A DNA stretch of 64,000 nucleotides from Bacteroidia bacterium (GTDB lineage: Bacteria; Bacteroidota; Bacteroidia; J057): positions 1 through 64,000 of the forward strand of contig JALEFZ010000049.1 of assembly GCA_022760475.1 (NCBI GenBank). Direction: 5' to 3'. A program made the translations under genes and the position numbers. The notes under the pieces are model-generated. The model ran no database searches. It saw only the letters and a program-made list of their open reading frames with translations, and was not told the DNA's origin. Positions 42,911 through 52,771 of the stretch are shown here, in pieces; the first letter of the stretch is position 1, and every line of letters starts with the position of its first letter.

Positions 42911-43494
42911 GAGGAGAGCTGCATCAAGTAGTGAGCGAATTTTCTGATGGCGCGGCCACGATGTGAAATGTCATTTTTATACTCAGGTGGCATTTCTGCA
43001 AAGGTTTCTTCGGATTCTTCCGGTTGGAATACAGGGTCATAGCCAAAGCCTGCTTGCCCGCGTGGCTCAATGGTGATCTTTCCTTTAATTTCTCCTTCGA
43101 AAAAGCGGGTTTGTTCACCATCATAGAAAGCAATAACAGTCCTGAAGCAGGCATCTCTATTTTCCTTGCCCTCCATTTCCTGAAGGAGTTTCTCCACATT
43201 ATCCGAATAAGACGCATGTTCACCTGCATACCTGGCAGAATAGACTCCAGGTCTGCCATCAAGTGCTGCCACCTCCAGACCGGTATCATCAGCGAAGGTG
43301 GGAACACCGCTCACCTTGAAATAGGCTTTGGCCTTGAGTTCTGCATTGCCGTGGAGGGTATCCTCAGTCTCCTCGACATCCATGTCAATCCCCAGGTCTC
43401 TGAGGCTTGATACTGTATAGGTATTGCCTACTATGGCCTGGATTTCTTCTAGTTTGTGAAGATTATTGGTGCCAAACAGGAGCTTTGTTATCAT
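42907..43494 (-). CDS. rdgB: Non-canonical purine NTP pyrophosphatase (RdgB/HAM1)
   Basis: 195 residues. Hydrolyses ITP, dITP and XTP to the monophosphates, preventing misincorporation. Motifs: LFGTNNLHKLEEI (~5-17), FADDTGLEVAALDGRPGVYSARYAG (~68-92), GFGYDPVF (~151-158), and the end SHRGRAIRKF (~177-186). All family signatures are present. First gene of the rdgB-udk pair. Confidence 0.95.
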   Translation of the reverse strand: MITKLLFGTNNLHKLEEIQAIVGNTYTVSSLRDLGIDMDVEETEDTLHGNAELKAKAYFKVSGVPTFADDTGLEVAALDGRPGVYSARYAGEHASYSDNVEKLLQEMEGKENRDACFRTVIAFYDGEQTRFFEGEIKGKITIEPRGQAGFGYDPVFQPEESEETFAEMPPEYKNDISHRGRAIRKFAHYLMQLSS

Positions 43495-43552
43495 CAGAAT
43501 TTAGTTCTCTTGATGAGCAAATTACTTGAATACTAACGTACTGTCAAGAATT

Positions 43553-44161
43553 TTATTCCATAGATGCTTGCACCCGTTGGAGCAATCGGGACATGGCCTT
43601 TGCATAACGATCATCATTCATGATCAATGACATGGGAGCTGCTGGGTACAGAAGTTTACCCCTCCAGGTAGTTGGACTAGGAAGCCTTTCAGGAAAAGAT
43701 AAAAAAAGTATCCCCTGACTTACAGGCATGTCCGAAAAATTCCAGCCCTGCTTGCCATCTTCTACGATACCAAATCCAATTTTGGAGGTATCTATCCCGG
43801 CATCTACAAGCAAATTTTTGAGGTTGGCCATGGCTTCACGATCAGCAAATTCAGATTTTAGGACGATCAAGGCCAAAGAACTATTGGGCTTGAGTTTCCA
43901 GTTGCTCGTAGGCCCTACACCCAGGTATTTTTCATAAGGATTTATTTCCTCCTTGGAGGGAATTGATTCTGCTGTGACTTTTAGGGGAGGAGATTCCACC
44001 TTGGCAACTTCAACTTTAGGCTCTTCTTTCTGTTCTTCAGGAGCTTTTGCAATGGTTTCGCTTACTTGTTCCTGGGAATGAGCAGACACTGCTTCTTCCA
44101 CTAGAAAAAAGGTATTGCCATAAAGTTTTTTTACGTCTGCTGAAGTGAATTCCATATCCAA
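43553..44161 (-). CDS. Hypothetical cytoplasmic protein with Glu-rich linker
   Basis: 202 residues (or 200 from a second ATG two codons later). After a short N-terminal domain (FTSADVKKLYGNTFFLVEE) a Glu/Lys/Val-rich linker (~32-75) joins a C-terminal alpha/beta domain (~85-200: NSSLALIVLKSEFADREAMANLKNLLVDAG, then ILFLSFPERLPSPTTWRGK). The layout, a short peptide joined by a flexible linker to a compact domain, resembles a DNA polymerase III psi-like accessory protein, but this is a guess. It precedes rdgB on the same strand by 59 bp. Confidence 0.6.
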   Translation of the reverse strand: MDMEFTSADVKKLYGNTFFLVEEAVSAHSQEQVSETIAKAPEEQKEEPKVEVAKVESPPLKVTAESIPSKEEINPYEKYLGVGPTSNWKLKPNSSLALIVLKSEFADREAMANLKNLLVDAGIDTSKIGFGIVEDGKQGWNFSDMPVSQGILFLSFPERLPSPTTWRGKLLYPAAPMSLIMNDDRYAKAMSRLLQRVQASME

Positions 44162-44308
44162 ATATCATATTCTATCCAGACAAGCCAAAGATGGCTTTTC
44201 CACAATAGCTGCTCATACCCTATAAGATCGATGGTAATGGAAGTAAAGGCAAAGCCTCTGAAATCAAAAGATTAGGCCTATATTTATCCAAAAGAAAACA
44301 CCCAAGTC

Positions 44309-44821
44309 ATGAGCTTAAAAAAGCGTTATCAATTAAAAGAAAAAGGATTTACTCTTACAGATAAATATATCATCAGGGATCAGACAGGAAATGATGCCTA
44401 CGAAGTAAAAGGCAAGTTTTTCTCCTTTGGTGATAAGTTGAGTTTTAGAAGCAATTTTACAGACCAGGAGTTATTTGTTATAGACCAAAGAAAGCTAAGC
44501 CTTAGGCCCAATTATCGCATTCTCAAAGATGGGAAACTATTGGCTGAGCTAACAAAAGAGTTTGGTTGGGGAAAAAAGACATTTGAGGTTGATGTGCCTG
44601 GCCCCAACGATTTTGTCATCAATGGGAATTTTTGGGATCGAGAGTTTATTTTCAAACGAAAAAGAGAGGTCGTCGCTACTGTTTCAAAGAAATTTTGGTC
44701 TCTAAATGATGTGTATGGAATTGAGATTGATGCAGAAGAAGATCAAGAACTCATTCTGGCTTGTGTGGTGATCATTGACCTTATCATGGAAAAGGGTAGG
44801 GTAGCTGATAATGATGAATAA
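44309..44821 (+). CDS. LURP-one-related (LOR) family protein
   Basis: 170 residues, cytoplasmic. Strands in the order of the tubby-like LOR beta barrel: RYQLKEKGFTLTDKYIIRDQTGNDAYEVKGKFFSFGDKLSFR, then LRPNYRILKDGKLLAELTKEF, FEVDVPGPNDFVINGNFWDREFIFKR, a central helix near the C-terminus (ELILACVVIIDLI). The family (YxjI-like) is of unknown function, possibly lipid- or small-molecule-binding. It stands alone, divergent from the gene at 43553. Confidence 0.8.
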   Translation: MSLKKRYQLKEKGFTLTDKYIIRDQTGNDAYEVKGKFFSFGDKLSFRSNFTDQELFVIDQRKLSLRPNYRILKDGKLLAELTKEFGWGKKTFEVDVPGPNDFVINGNFWDREFIFKRKREVVATVSKKFWSLNDVYGIEIDAEEDQELILACVVIIDLIMEKGRVADNDE

Positions 44822-44875
44822 GTCAGGATCAGTCTGAATCTATAGGTCTTGCCATTTTTTTGATTGTTTGTAGTT

Positions 44876-46135
44876 CTAAAAAAGGTCTCCAAGTGCCTGT
44901 ACAAACCTGTCAAGCTCGACCAGGCTTGTATACACATTTGGCGTAGCCCTGACACCCTCTATCCCATCCCATTTTACAGGCGATGTGTGAATACGATGTC
45001 TGGAAAATAATAACCTGGCCGTCTCATCGTAGCTTTGGCCCTCTATCGAAAAGTTGGTAATGACCCCACCAAACTGAGGATCCATGCTGCTGTGCAACTT
45101 AAAGAAAGGCAACTTTGTGGCTTTTTCTACCCAGTACTCTTTTAAGTATTGAAGGCGCTCATGTTTTCTCTTTGTACCAATGAGCTCGTGGAATTCAATG
45201 GCTTGGCCAATTGCCACTTCTGCATGGGTAGGCCTGCTCCCAAGATTCTCAAACTTCAGAATGCTTGTATCCCGAGGGTTTTCTGTAGGAAAAAGAGGCC
45301 AGAGATCGACAATATGTTCCTCTTTGACATACAACATCCCCGTCCCAAATGGAGCCCCTAGCCATTTGTGCAAAGCGGTACCGGCATAATCAACCCCCAG
45401 TTCTGAAAAAGAAAATTCCAACTGGGCAAAGGACTGAGCGGCATCAAGGATTACCCTGATTCCCTTTTGATGGGCAGCTTCTGTAATCTCTTTTACAGGT
45501 AAAATTTGTCCTGTCCAGTTGATCATATGAGTGAGGTGGACAATTTTGGTCTTCGGACCAAAGGCGGAGGTGTAGGACTTGATCAGGTATTCTTTATCTT
45601 CAGAAGGGAGTTTGAGATCTACCCATTTTAGAATTATTCCTTCTCTAGCAGCTCTTTGGTTCCACGCATGGATCATCAAGGGGTAATCCTGTTTGCAGAG
45701 CACCACTTCATCACCCGCTTTGAGGGTTAGGCCAAAAATAATGGTATCAAGGGCTTCAGTGGCATTTCTATGAATTGCAATTTCATTTACATGGACACTG
45801 GCCATTTTGGCCAGGTTTTCCCTTACTCTATTTCTATCCTTGCCCAGGACTCGCCACATATTGAAACTGGGAACTTCATTGGAAAATTCCAGGTAGCGAA
45901 TTTCAGCCTCCTGTACCCTTCTAACTTGTGGACTTAGGCCTGCATTGTTCAGGTTAATGATTGAGGGAGAAATATGGTAGGCTTGTCGAATTAACTTCCA
46001 AAAGTCTTCGTCCTGATGGGGGGCTGTTTCGTGGGAATGGCTCCTAATCTTATCCAAGAGTTCGTGACTCAACTGAAGATTTAATAATGTCATGGCTGCC
46101 ATTGAACCCTTTTGCATGAAAAATCTGCGGTTCAT
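44876..46135 (-). CDS. Class V aminotransferase-fold PLP enzyme with Tat-like signal
   Basis: 419 residues. The N-terminus NRRFFMQKGSMAAMTLL fits a twin-arginine signal (RRxFxxK followed by a hydrophobic stretch), so the enzyme is probably exported folded with its cofactor. The PLP fold: NLNNAGLSPQV (~61-71), RNATEALDTIIFGL (~123-136), DAAQSF (~231-236), and the PLP lysine Lys257 in ALHKWLGAPFGTG. It resembles isopenicillin N epimerase-like and selenocysteine lyase/cysteine desulfurase-like enzymes; the true substrate is unknown. Confidence 0.8.
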   Translation of the reverse strand: MNRRFFMQKGSMAAMTLLNLQLSHELLDKIRSHSHETAPHQDEDFWKLIRQAYHISPSIINLNNAGLSPQVRRVQEAEIRYLEFSNEVPSFNMWRVLGKDRNRVRENLAKMASVHVNEIAIHRNATEALDTIIFGLTLKAGDEVVLCKQDYPLMIHAWNQRAAREGIILKWVDLKLPSEDKEYLIKSYTSAFGPKTKIVHLTHMINWTGQILPVKEITEAAHQKGIRVILDAAQSFAQLEFSFSELGVDYAGTALHKWLGAPFGTGMLYVKEEHIVDLWPLFPTENPRDTSILKFENLGSRPTHAEVAIGQAIEFHELIGTKRKHERLQYLKEYWVEKATKLPFFKLHSSMDPQFGGVITNFSIEGQSYDETARLLFSRHRIHTSPVKWDGIEGVRATPNVYTSLVELDRFVQALGDLF

Positions 46136-46289
46136 GTTTCCAAGTTAAACTAATCTTTAAATAAAGTCGGATTTTTTTGATCATTCATTTAATAAATATT
46201 TTTAATAAACGTGAGAAATTGATGATCTGACAACATGGGTATGCTTTGGTGCTTTATATTTGAGTCATAATAAAATAATCACCGCAATC

Positions 46290-46898
46290 ATGTCTACCAA
46301 GCTCATTATCAGTTCGATCTTGTCCTTAGCTCTTATTTTTGAGCTGTGTCAATCTTGCCATCTTTTATCTTCAAAAGATGAGTTGGGCTTTATTGCCCAT
46401 GTAGGTCGTGCTAATGATAATCAGTCTGGCTGTCGCGATTGCCTCGCCATGCAAATTGCCAAATGGCAGGATGATGAAGCATTCCGAGATTGCCTGGAAG
46501 AAGCCTTGAAACCGCAGGGCATGGTAGCATTAAAATCCATCAAAAATTGTGGCAATAATTGGCTAATACATTGCCTGAATAAAGGAAACCGTTCAAATGA
46601 TCTCCAGGCTGAAGTAGGTAAACTTGGCCTGGCCCTGCATCTGCCTTATAGATCCAAACTGAATTTTTGGACATACAATCGACCGATGGAACTTGTTCCT
46701 AACATCAATTCCTTTAAAAAAGAGCAGTCTTTAAAGACTTATTTTATAAATGGTGAGCTTCAGAAAACAAGTAAAAATATCCTGATGAGCAGAGCCTTCC
46801 TATTCTTGCTGGATCTGGATAGCCTAAATGAGATCAATAAAGGAATTACAGGGGTAGAAAATGCCAATGACAAATTGAGCCAGCACTTACCAAGGTAA
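46290..46898 (+). CDS. Exported hypothetical protein, Cys-rich
   Basis: 202 residues from the ATG at 46290, which begins the signal peptide (MSTKLIISSILSLALIF, ending CQSC near residue 22); a TTG at 46260 adds ten polar residues. A lipobox-like LCQSC is possible, so it may be a lipoprotein. The mature part has conserved-looking cysteine pairs (GCRDC, FRDC, NCG, HC) and a C-terminal helix-rich part. A -7-like TATATTTG lies at 46255-46262. No family recognised. Confidence 0.6.
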   Translation: MSTKLIISSILSLALIFELCQSCHLLSSKDELGFIAHVGRANDNQSGCRDCLAMQIAKWQDDEAFRDCLEEALKPQGMVALKSIKNCGNNWLIHCLNKGNRSNDLQAEVGKLGLALHLPYRSKLNFWTYNRPMELVPNINSFKKEQSLKTYFINGELQKTSKNILMSRAFLFLLDLDSLNEINKGITGVENANDKLSQHLPR

Positions 46899-47001
46899 CT
46901 TTTTCTTTATGGGTAAAAAGCCTTCCAGTCTTATCGGGGATTGTTATACACTAAAGGTAAGCTGGAATGGCTTTAGCTCTACGCTAGTTTTGGTTGTACT
47001 T

Positions 47002-47035
47002 CAGGGAAATGGAAACATTTCCCTGTGCCTTTTTT
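47002..47035 (+). terminator. Intrinsic terminator with GAAA tetraloop
   Basis: Perfect 10-bp stem CAGGGAAATG / CATTTCCCTG (47002-47011 and 47016-47025) with a GAAA loop, followed by TGCC and a run of six T. It terminates the plus-strand gene ending at 46898; a second inverted repeat (AAAGCC...GGCTTT) lies between. Confidence 0.75.
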
Positions 47036-47092
47036 GAGAAAATGAGGAAGCAGCATGGCCACTTCCTCACTTCAACTACAAATAGAATACAC

Positions 47093-50000
47093 CTAATTCA
47101 CTGTTGTTTTTACTTTTCCTTTAGATAACCATTGATAAAGAATGGGAACAATCAAGAGGGTAAGCAAGGTAGAAGATATCATCCCGCCTATAATTGTCCA
47201 ACAAAGTGGTGCCCATAGGTTCGAACCTGAAATCGTCAGAGGTAACAAACCTGAAATGGTGGTAATCGTCGTCAATAAAATTGGATTGAAACGAGTCTCT
47301 GCTGCCTTTCTTAAAGCCTCGCCCATAGGCATTCCTTGCTCAATCAATTGATTGGTATAGTCCACCAGTATAATGGAGGTATTAACCACTATGCCCACCA
47401 GGCTTGTAAATCCGATGAAAGCGAAGAAAGAGAAAGAGTATCCAGTGAGGAACAAGCCTACAATCGAACCACTAAACGCAAGGGGAATCGCTGAAATCAC
47501 AATGAAAGGCTGGGCAAAGGACCTGAATTGTAGAATCAAAACTGCAAAGATTCCGAAAATGGCGATCAGAAGCATCTGTCCCAATGAGCCAAAGGATTCT
47601 TGTTGAGTCTCGAATTCCCCTGCCACATAGTAATCATAGCCATCGGGCCAGTCCATTTGCTTGAGTTGCTCGATGATTCGCAGGGTAATTTCGGTTGAGT
47701 TATAGCCATCCTTCAAGTCTGCGGTTACTGTGTTTGCTCTTTGAAGGTCAAAATGGTCAATCTGGGCTGCTGATGATTCGAACTCCACATTTACCAGTTG
47801 TTGTAAAGGGACCTGGGCACCTGAAAATGAAGTCAATGAAACCCTGTCAAGGTCTGATATGGCTACTTTTTTATCCCAATTCAGCCTGGCTACCATTTCA
47901 TACTCTTTTCCACCTTTTGTATTCAAGCTACCCAACTCATTTCCCGCAATTGCAGTCCTGACGGCCATATCTATATCTACCAACTGCACACCCATCATAC
48001 CTGCCTTGTCTCGATTGATTTCAGTTCTTAGGTTGGTGAGCCCAAGCGATAAAGGGTTGTCCATGTTAATGGTCCCCTCCTCCGCAGCAATAATCCCCTC
48101 TACCTGCTCAGAGAGCTTTCTTAAAACGTCGAGGTCATCTCCAAGGACTTTTATGGCGATAGGCGCTTCATACGGAGGACCATTTTTCAACTCCCTGACT
48201 GAAATCTTCGCGCCTGGATAAGTCGAAAAAGTTTCTCGTAACTCATCTATTAAGGCATAAAAACTCTTTTCTTCCCATTTTTGGAGGTTAACTATCAATT
48301 GGGAATGGTTCTTCTTGAAGTTTTTGGGAATAATATTGTAATAAATTTGTGGATTGCCATGCCCAACATTTGAAATATAACTCTGAACCATAGAAGAAGA
48401 ATCCAAAACGGTCTCTACAAATAGAGCTGCCCTATTGGTCTGAGCCAGATCTGAACCCCTTGGGGTGTCGATGTCCACCAGGAGCAAGGGTTTGTCGGCA
48501 GTTGGGAAGAAACTGACTCCGACATAGGGAAACAAAGCCACGCTTCCACCTAGAGTGGCCAAAGCGAGGGTGATAACCAACCAGGGACGTTTCAAGGAGA
48601 ATTCCAACATGGGACGATAGAGATTTTTGACTACATTTTTCAAAAATGACTCAACTCTTCCCAACTGCCCTTCTTCTTTGGCCTTCATCAAGCGAGACCC
48701 CAACAAAGGCGTAAGCACCAAGGCAAGCACAAGTGAGGCTAGCAAACTGTAAATCACTGTAAGTGGCAAGGTCTGGATGAATTGCCCTACACCACCACCC
48801 AACTGGGTAACTGGTAGAAAGGCCAGAACCGTGGTGACCGTCGAACTCACAATCGCCCATCCTACTTCCTGAGTTCCCTTGACAGCGGCATCCTTCACTG
48901 AGAAGCCCTCACCGAGGTAGCGGTTGATATTTTCAATCACCACAATACCATTGTCTACCAATAGTCCCAAGGCAATCACCAGCCCTGCAATAGAGATTTG
49001 TTGCAATCCAAAGCCAGTTATGTCCAGGGCGGTTACCGCAATTAAAATTGAGGTTGGAATCACTGTCATGATGATCAGTGAATTCCTGATTCCCAAGAAG
49101 ATCATGATGATCAACCCTACCAGGAGGATTCCCTGAAGGAGGTTTCCGAAGAATTCATTGATTCTGCTTTCCACAGCCGGTGCCTGGACAAATGCCTGAG
49201 CTAGTTCCATATTGGGGGCCAGGCCTTCCTTGAATTTATTGATTGCCTTGTCCAATTCCTTGGTCAGTTGCAGGATGTTAACCCCCTTTTTCTGAGTTAG
49301 GGAAATAAATATGGCCTCCTTGCCATTGAAACGGCCTACATAGGTTTCATCCTCATAATCCATGTAGACATCAGCAATATCCTTGAGGAATACCATTCCC
49401 CTGCCGTCAGAACTGATGATGGTATTTTTTAATTGCTCAATGGATTTGTAGCCTCCGCTGGTCTTGACAGTAAAGTTTTGCCCATTTGCCGAGATCTCGC
49501 CCCCAGGAATGTTGGCGTTATTGGCCTGGATGATACCTGTAAGTTGGTTGAGGCCAATGTTATAGCGGGCCATTTTTTCCATATCAATGGCAATTCGGAC
49601 TTCTTCTTCCGGATAGGCCTCAATGGCAACATTTCGAACTCCGTTGACCCTGGTGAGTTTATCTTCTAGCTTTTCAGCTGTCTCAACCAATTCTGCGTAC
49701 TTTGCTCCCTCTGAGATCAGGGCCAATTGAAGGATTTTCACATCCTGTGGGGAGATCTGCCTGACATCCAGTCGGATAAGTCCATCAGGGAGGTCATTCC
49801 TGACCTGGTTTACTTTAGACTGTACTTCATCGAATTGTTCGTCTATATCCAGACCAAACTCTCCATCTATTCTGATCACTGCCAGGCCTTCTTCAATGGT
49901 GGTGGTTACCTGGTCAATGTTTTCAACTTCGTTGATGACCTCTTCAATAGGTTCAACCACAAGTTCTTCCATGTCCTCAGGACTTGTCCCTGGGTATACC

Positions 50001-50146
50001 CCGACGATGGAGTAGGTAGGGAAATCCAGAGCTGGATCTTCTGATCTGGGCATGTTCAGGAAGGAAAGTGTTCCTGAAATCAAGACCAGGAGGAGCAACA
50101 CCAGTACAAACTGGTAGTTTTGTATGGCTAATTTTGGTAATTGCAT
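47093..50146 (-). CDS. RND efflux transporter, inner-membrane permease
   Basis: 1017 residues, full-length AcrB/MexB-type HAE-family pump. N-terminal helix and SGTLSFLNMPRSEDPALDFP, porter domain, GLVIALGLLVDNGIVVIENI (~388-407, the paired acidic residues of the proton relay region), helices to the C-terminus with GIVVNTSIILVDYTNQLIEQGM (~918-939) and PILLTTITTISGLLPLTI. It expels amphiphilic compounds with proton-motive force. Last gene of the operon 52632 to 47093, 11 bp behind the adaptor gene. Confidence 0.95.
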   Translation of the reverse strand: MQLPKLAIQNYQFVLVLLLLVLISGTLSFLNMPRSEDPALDFPTYSIVGVYPGTSPEDMEELVVEPIEEVINEVENIDQVTTTIEEGLAVIRIDGEFGLDIDEQFDEVQSKVNQVRNDLPDGLIRLDVRQISPQDVKILQLALISEGAKYAELVETAEKLEDKLTRVNGVRNVAIEAYPEEEVRIAIDMEKMARYNIGLNQLTGIIQANNANIPGGEISANGQNFTVKTSGGYKSIEQLKNTIISSDGRGMVFLKDIADVYMDYEDETYVGRFNGKEAIFISLTQKKGVNILQLTKELDKAINKFKEGLAPNMELAQAFVQAPAVESRINEFFGNLLQGILLVGLIIMIFLGIRNSLIIMTVIPTSILIAVTALDITGFGLQQISIAGLVIALGLLVDNGIVVIENINRYLGEGFSVKDAAVKGTQEVGWAIVSSTVTTVLAFLPVTQLGGGVGQFIQTLPLTVIYSLLASLVLALVLTPLLGSRLMKAKEEGQLGRVESFLKNVVKNLYRPMLEFSLKRPWLVITLALATLGGSVALFPYVGVSFFPTADKPLLLVDIDTPRGSDLAQTNRAALFVETVLDSSSMVQSYISNVGHGNPQIYYNIIPKNFKKNHSQLIVNLQKWEEKSFYALIDELRETFSTYPGAKISVRELKNGPPYEAPIAIKVLGDDLDVLRKLSEQVEGIIAAEEGTINMDNPLSLGLTNLRTEINRDKAGMMGVQLVDIDMAVRTAIAGNELGSLNTKGGKEYEMVARLNWDKKVAISDLDRVSLTSFSGAQVPLQQLVNVEFESSAAQIDHFDLQRANTVTADLKDGYNSTEITLRIIEQLKQMDWPDGYDYYVAGEFETQQESFGSLGQMLLIAIFGIFAVLILQFRSFAQPFIVISAIPLAFSGSIVGLFLTGYSFSFFAFIGFTSLVGIVVNTSIILVDYTNQLIEQGMPMGEALRKAAETRFNPILLTTITTISGLLPLTISGSNLWAPLCWTIIGGMISSTLLTLLIVPILYQWLSKGKVKTTVN

Positions 50147-50157
50147 GGTCTTGGAAT

Positions 50158-51240
50158 TTATTTTTGACTAAGGGTACGAACTTTTTCTTTGTGCACTTTT
50201 ACTTTGGAATCAGGGTTCAGGTACTTGGCTCCATCAGAGACGATTTGTGTCTTTCCCAGTAATTGTTCACCGGATACGACCATAAAACTGTCTCCCAATT
50301 CATAGTTTTTTAGGTTCAACGGAATAACATTTTCTCCGGTAGAATCCAGGGCATATACCAGTGCGGCTTCTTGATTGGCTTCTACCAAGGCACTAAGTGG
50401 CACTTGAACCTTGTTATTTCTTGCCTCAGGGTAAAGGCTGACCTTGCCCACAAAACCATTCTTAAGGGGAAATCCTTTTGAATCAATGGATAACTCGATT
50501 TCATAGGTGCCATTTTGTGGATTGGCACCTGCAGCGATTTCGCTAACCCTTGCTTTAAAGTTTTCTCCTGGGTAAGCGTCAAAGCGAACCATTGCCTCAT
50601 CGTTCATGACGACCTTCACCACGTCTTTATCTGAGAGGCCGATTCGGATTACTTTTGCTTGGTCTTCTGTAGCTAGAAAATACACGGGACTTCCTGGCCC
50701 TACGATTTCACCTCTTTCTGCAAATTGTTGGAGGATACGGCCGCTGGAAGGTGCATAGATTTCTGCGTACTTTCTGTTAAATTCAGCGATTTCCAGATTT
50801 GCCTGGGCTACTTCCTTGGCAGTACTCAAATCTTGAACCTGCTCAAGAGTAGCTACAGTATCCCTGTATAACTTGTCAACCCGCTGGAGGTCTCTGTTTG
50901 CCTTTTCCAAGCCTGCTTTAGCCTGAATGACCTGGGCATCAATTTCCTTGCTATTTAGCCTTGCGAGAAGCTGTCCTTTTTTGACATAAGAACCCTCTCT
51001 TACAAAGACTTCCTGGATAACCCCTCCAATTTTAAATGAGAGTTTAACCTCTTTTTTAGATCCCACAATTCCACTGCTTTTGATTGCAATCCCCTTCTGG
51101 TAAGGGATAACTGGTACCACGGAGACCGGAATAGCCTTTTCTTTTATGGCTGTGGTTGACTCTGCTTTTTGTTCGGGGGCGCATGAGTTTGCCATCGCGA
51201 GGGTAGCAAGAGACAGGGTAATGATTTGGTATTTTTTCAT
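50158..51240 (-). CDS. RND periplasmic adaptor (membrane fusion) protein
   Basis: 360 residues, lipoprotein (signal ...LAMANSC, Cys20). Barrel-sandwich hybrid (lipoyl-like) domain halves at ~60-90 (VKLSFKIGGVIQEVFVREGSYVKKGQLLARL) and ~160-190 (IYAPSSGRILQQFAERGEIVG), joined by an alpha hairpin (~93-150), followed by the beta-barrel domain (IGLSDKDVVKVVMND...). It links the inner-membrane pump with the TolC channel. Second gene of the three-gene efflux operon. Confidence 0.93.
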   Translation of the reverse strand: MKKYQIITLSLATLAMANSCAPEQKAESTTAIKEKAIPVSVVPVIPYQKGIAIKSSGIVGSKKEVKLSFKIGGVIQEVFVREGSYVKKGQLLARLNSKEIDAQVIQAKAGLEKANRDLQRVDKLYRDTVATLEQVQDLSTAKEVAQANLEIAEFNRKYAEIYAPSSGRILQQFAERGEIVGPGSPVYFLATEDQAKVIRIGLSDKDVVKVVMNDEAMVRFDAYPGENFKARVSEIAAGANPQNGTYEIELSIDSKGFPLKNGFVGKVSLYPEARNNKVQVPLSALVEANQEAALVYALDSTGENVIPLNLKNYELGDSFMVVSGEQLLGKTQIVSDGAKYLNPDSKVKVHKEKVRTLSQK

Positions 51241-51267
51241 TGTGATATTTTGTCGAAAGGATGGTGT

Positions 51268-52632
51268 TTATCTGTATTTACCGCTAGCGTAGGACAGTTC
51301 GGCGACTTTGGATAAGTATTCAAAGTGGCTAAGATTCAGGTCCAACCTCGCACGGGTTAATTGATTTTGGGCTTGAAGAAATTCAAGGAATGAAGCCTGT
51401 TGATTCAGGTATTTCTTGTTCAGAATGCGGTAACTTTCTTTAGCGCTTGTAAGAGCAAGCCTGGAGGATTTTTCTTTGCTGGCAGCCGCTTTAGTCGCGT
51501 AGAATGATTGGCGAAGTTGAAGTTCGATTTGCTTTTTGACCTCATCTTTTTGATTGAAAAGCTGCTGCTGGTCAAGGATGGCCTGCTGCTTTCTCGCAGA
51601 ATTTTGTCCTGCCTTGAAAAGGTCCCAGTTTAAAGAAAAGCCTGCCAGGAAGTAAGCCTGGTTGTCCCCAAGATTATAACCGAAGCCCTGAAAACCTGCA
51701 TCTAAGGCAGCTCCTACTTTAGGAAGGTTCGCATATTGATGCCTCCGTATGTTCCATTCATTTGCCTCCTGTGCCTTGGTTAATTGATCTATTTCAGGGC
51801 GAACAGCCACAGCCTGGGCAGTTAACTCTTCCAAACTTCCATTGATACTCAATGACAACAAGAGCGAGTCTGTTTCAATGGCCTCTTCAAGTGGACGGTT
51901 TAGCAAAAAGTTGAAGTAGGCTTGAGCCCCTTGCCTGCTCTCCTCCAGTGAAGCCTTTTGCTGTTCAACGTCGCTCAATTCAAAATCCGTTTGGAGGATG
52001 ACCTCTTTGGTGGCTTTTTGACTGTTGACCAACTTTTGGTTTACCCGCTTGACCTCCTGCAGGAGGATTCGGGTGTCTTCCAGAATTTCGATGGCTTCCA
52101 TGCTCTGGAGATAGCCCAGGTAGGCAGTTTGAATTTCCTTGATCAACTCCAGGCGATATACCTCCTGGCTTACCCGTTCTACTTCTATCAATGCCTTTTG
52201 GGCTTTGTAGTTAAAATAGATGTCTGTATTGAACAAAGGCTGGGTGAGGGTAGTCTTGGTATCGTGGAAATTATTGGGAAGGAATTGAATGTCCTCGTTT
52301 TCCAGATTGGTAGGGAAACTTTGAGACTCTGTTAATTGATTCAAAGTGGCATAAACGGGGTTGAAAAGGTCTCCTATTGGAAATTCAATCAATCGGCCAC
52401 CGCTTGCGAGGGTATAACTTGCATTGAAGGCAAGTGATGGAAAAAACAGCCCCTTGGCTTCTTTTAGCGCATAAAGGCTTTTTTCGTAACTCAATGCTTT
52501 GCGCTTCAAGGCAAGGTTTTTATCCAGGCCTTCAGCTACATAGCTTTCAAGTATGGATTCTTGCCCTGGCAGCCCCATGGGAGCCCCTACAAGGGCAAGT
52601 AATAACCATAAATGCAGTTTTAAATTAGTCAT
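51268..52632 (-). CDS. TolC-family outer-membrane efflux channel
   Basis: 454 residues with a signal peptide (ending PGQ, ~24). Long alternating coiled-coil helices (~180-240, ~360-440) and the beta-strand parts typical of OEP repeats: LAFNASYTLASGGRLIEF, PKVGAALDAGFQGFGYNLGDNQAYFLAGFSLNWDLF, and the C-terminal QNQLTRARLDLNLSHFEYLSKVAEL. Trimeric exit duct for the RND pump. First gene of the operon; operator-like palindromes lie in the 139-bp gap upstream. Confidence 0.92.
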   Translation of the reverse strand: MTNLKLHLWLLLALVGAPMGLPGQESILESYVAEGLDKNLALKRKALSYEKSLYALKEAKGLFFPSLAFNASYTLASGGRLIEFPIGDLFNPVYATLNQLTESQSFPTNLENEDIQFLPNNFHDTKTTLTQPLFNTDIYFNYKAQKALIEVERVSQEVYRLELIKEIQTAYLGYLQSMEAIEILEDTRILLQEVKRVNQKLVNSQKATKEVILQTDFELSDVEQQKASLEESRQGAQAYFNFLLNRPLEEAIETDSLLLSLSINGSLEELTAQAVAVRPEIDQLTKAQEANEWNIRRHQYANLPKVGAALDAGFQGFGYNLGDNQAYFLAGFSLNWDLFKAGQNSARKQQAILDQQQLFNQKDEVKKQIELQLRQSFYATKAAASKEKSSRLALTSAKESYRILNKKYLNQQASFLEFLQAQNQLTRARLDLNLSHFEYLSKVAELSYASGKYR

Positions 52633-52673
52633 TGGAATGGATGAATTAATATTAGCTTAACAATATTTATTTC

Positions 52674-52688
52674 TTGAACACTGTTCAA
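52674..52688. promoter_or_regulatory. TetR operator 1 (upstream of the efflux operon)
   Basis: Perfect 15-bp palindrome TTGAACA-C-TGTTCAA, 42 bp upstream of the tolC-type start. Same core as the sites in front of the TetR gene. Confidence 0.75.
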
Positions 52689-52739
52689 TCATCTTGAAAA
52701 AAAAGAGGCCAAATATGACATCTGTACGATATTTAATTT

Positions 52740-52754
52740 TTGAACGGTGTTCAA
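52740..52754. promoter_or_regulatory. TetR operator 2 (upstream of the efflux operon)
   Basis: TTGAACGGTGTTCAA, one mismatch from a perfect palindrome, 52 bp from operator 1. Confidence 0.65.
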
Positions 52755-52771
52755 TGACTGTCCAAAAAAAA

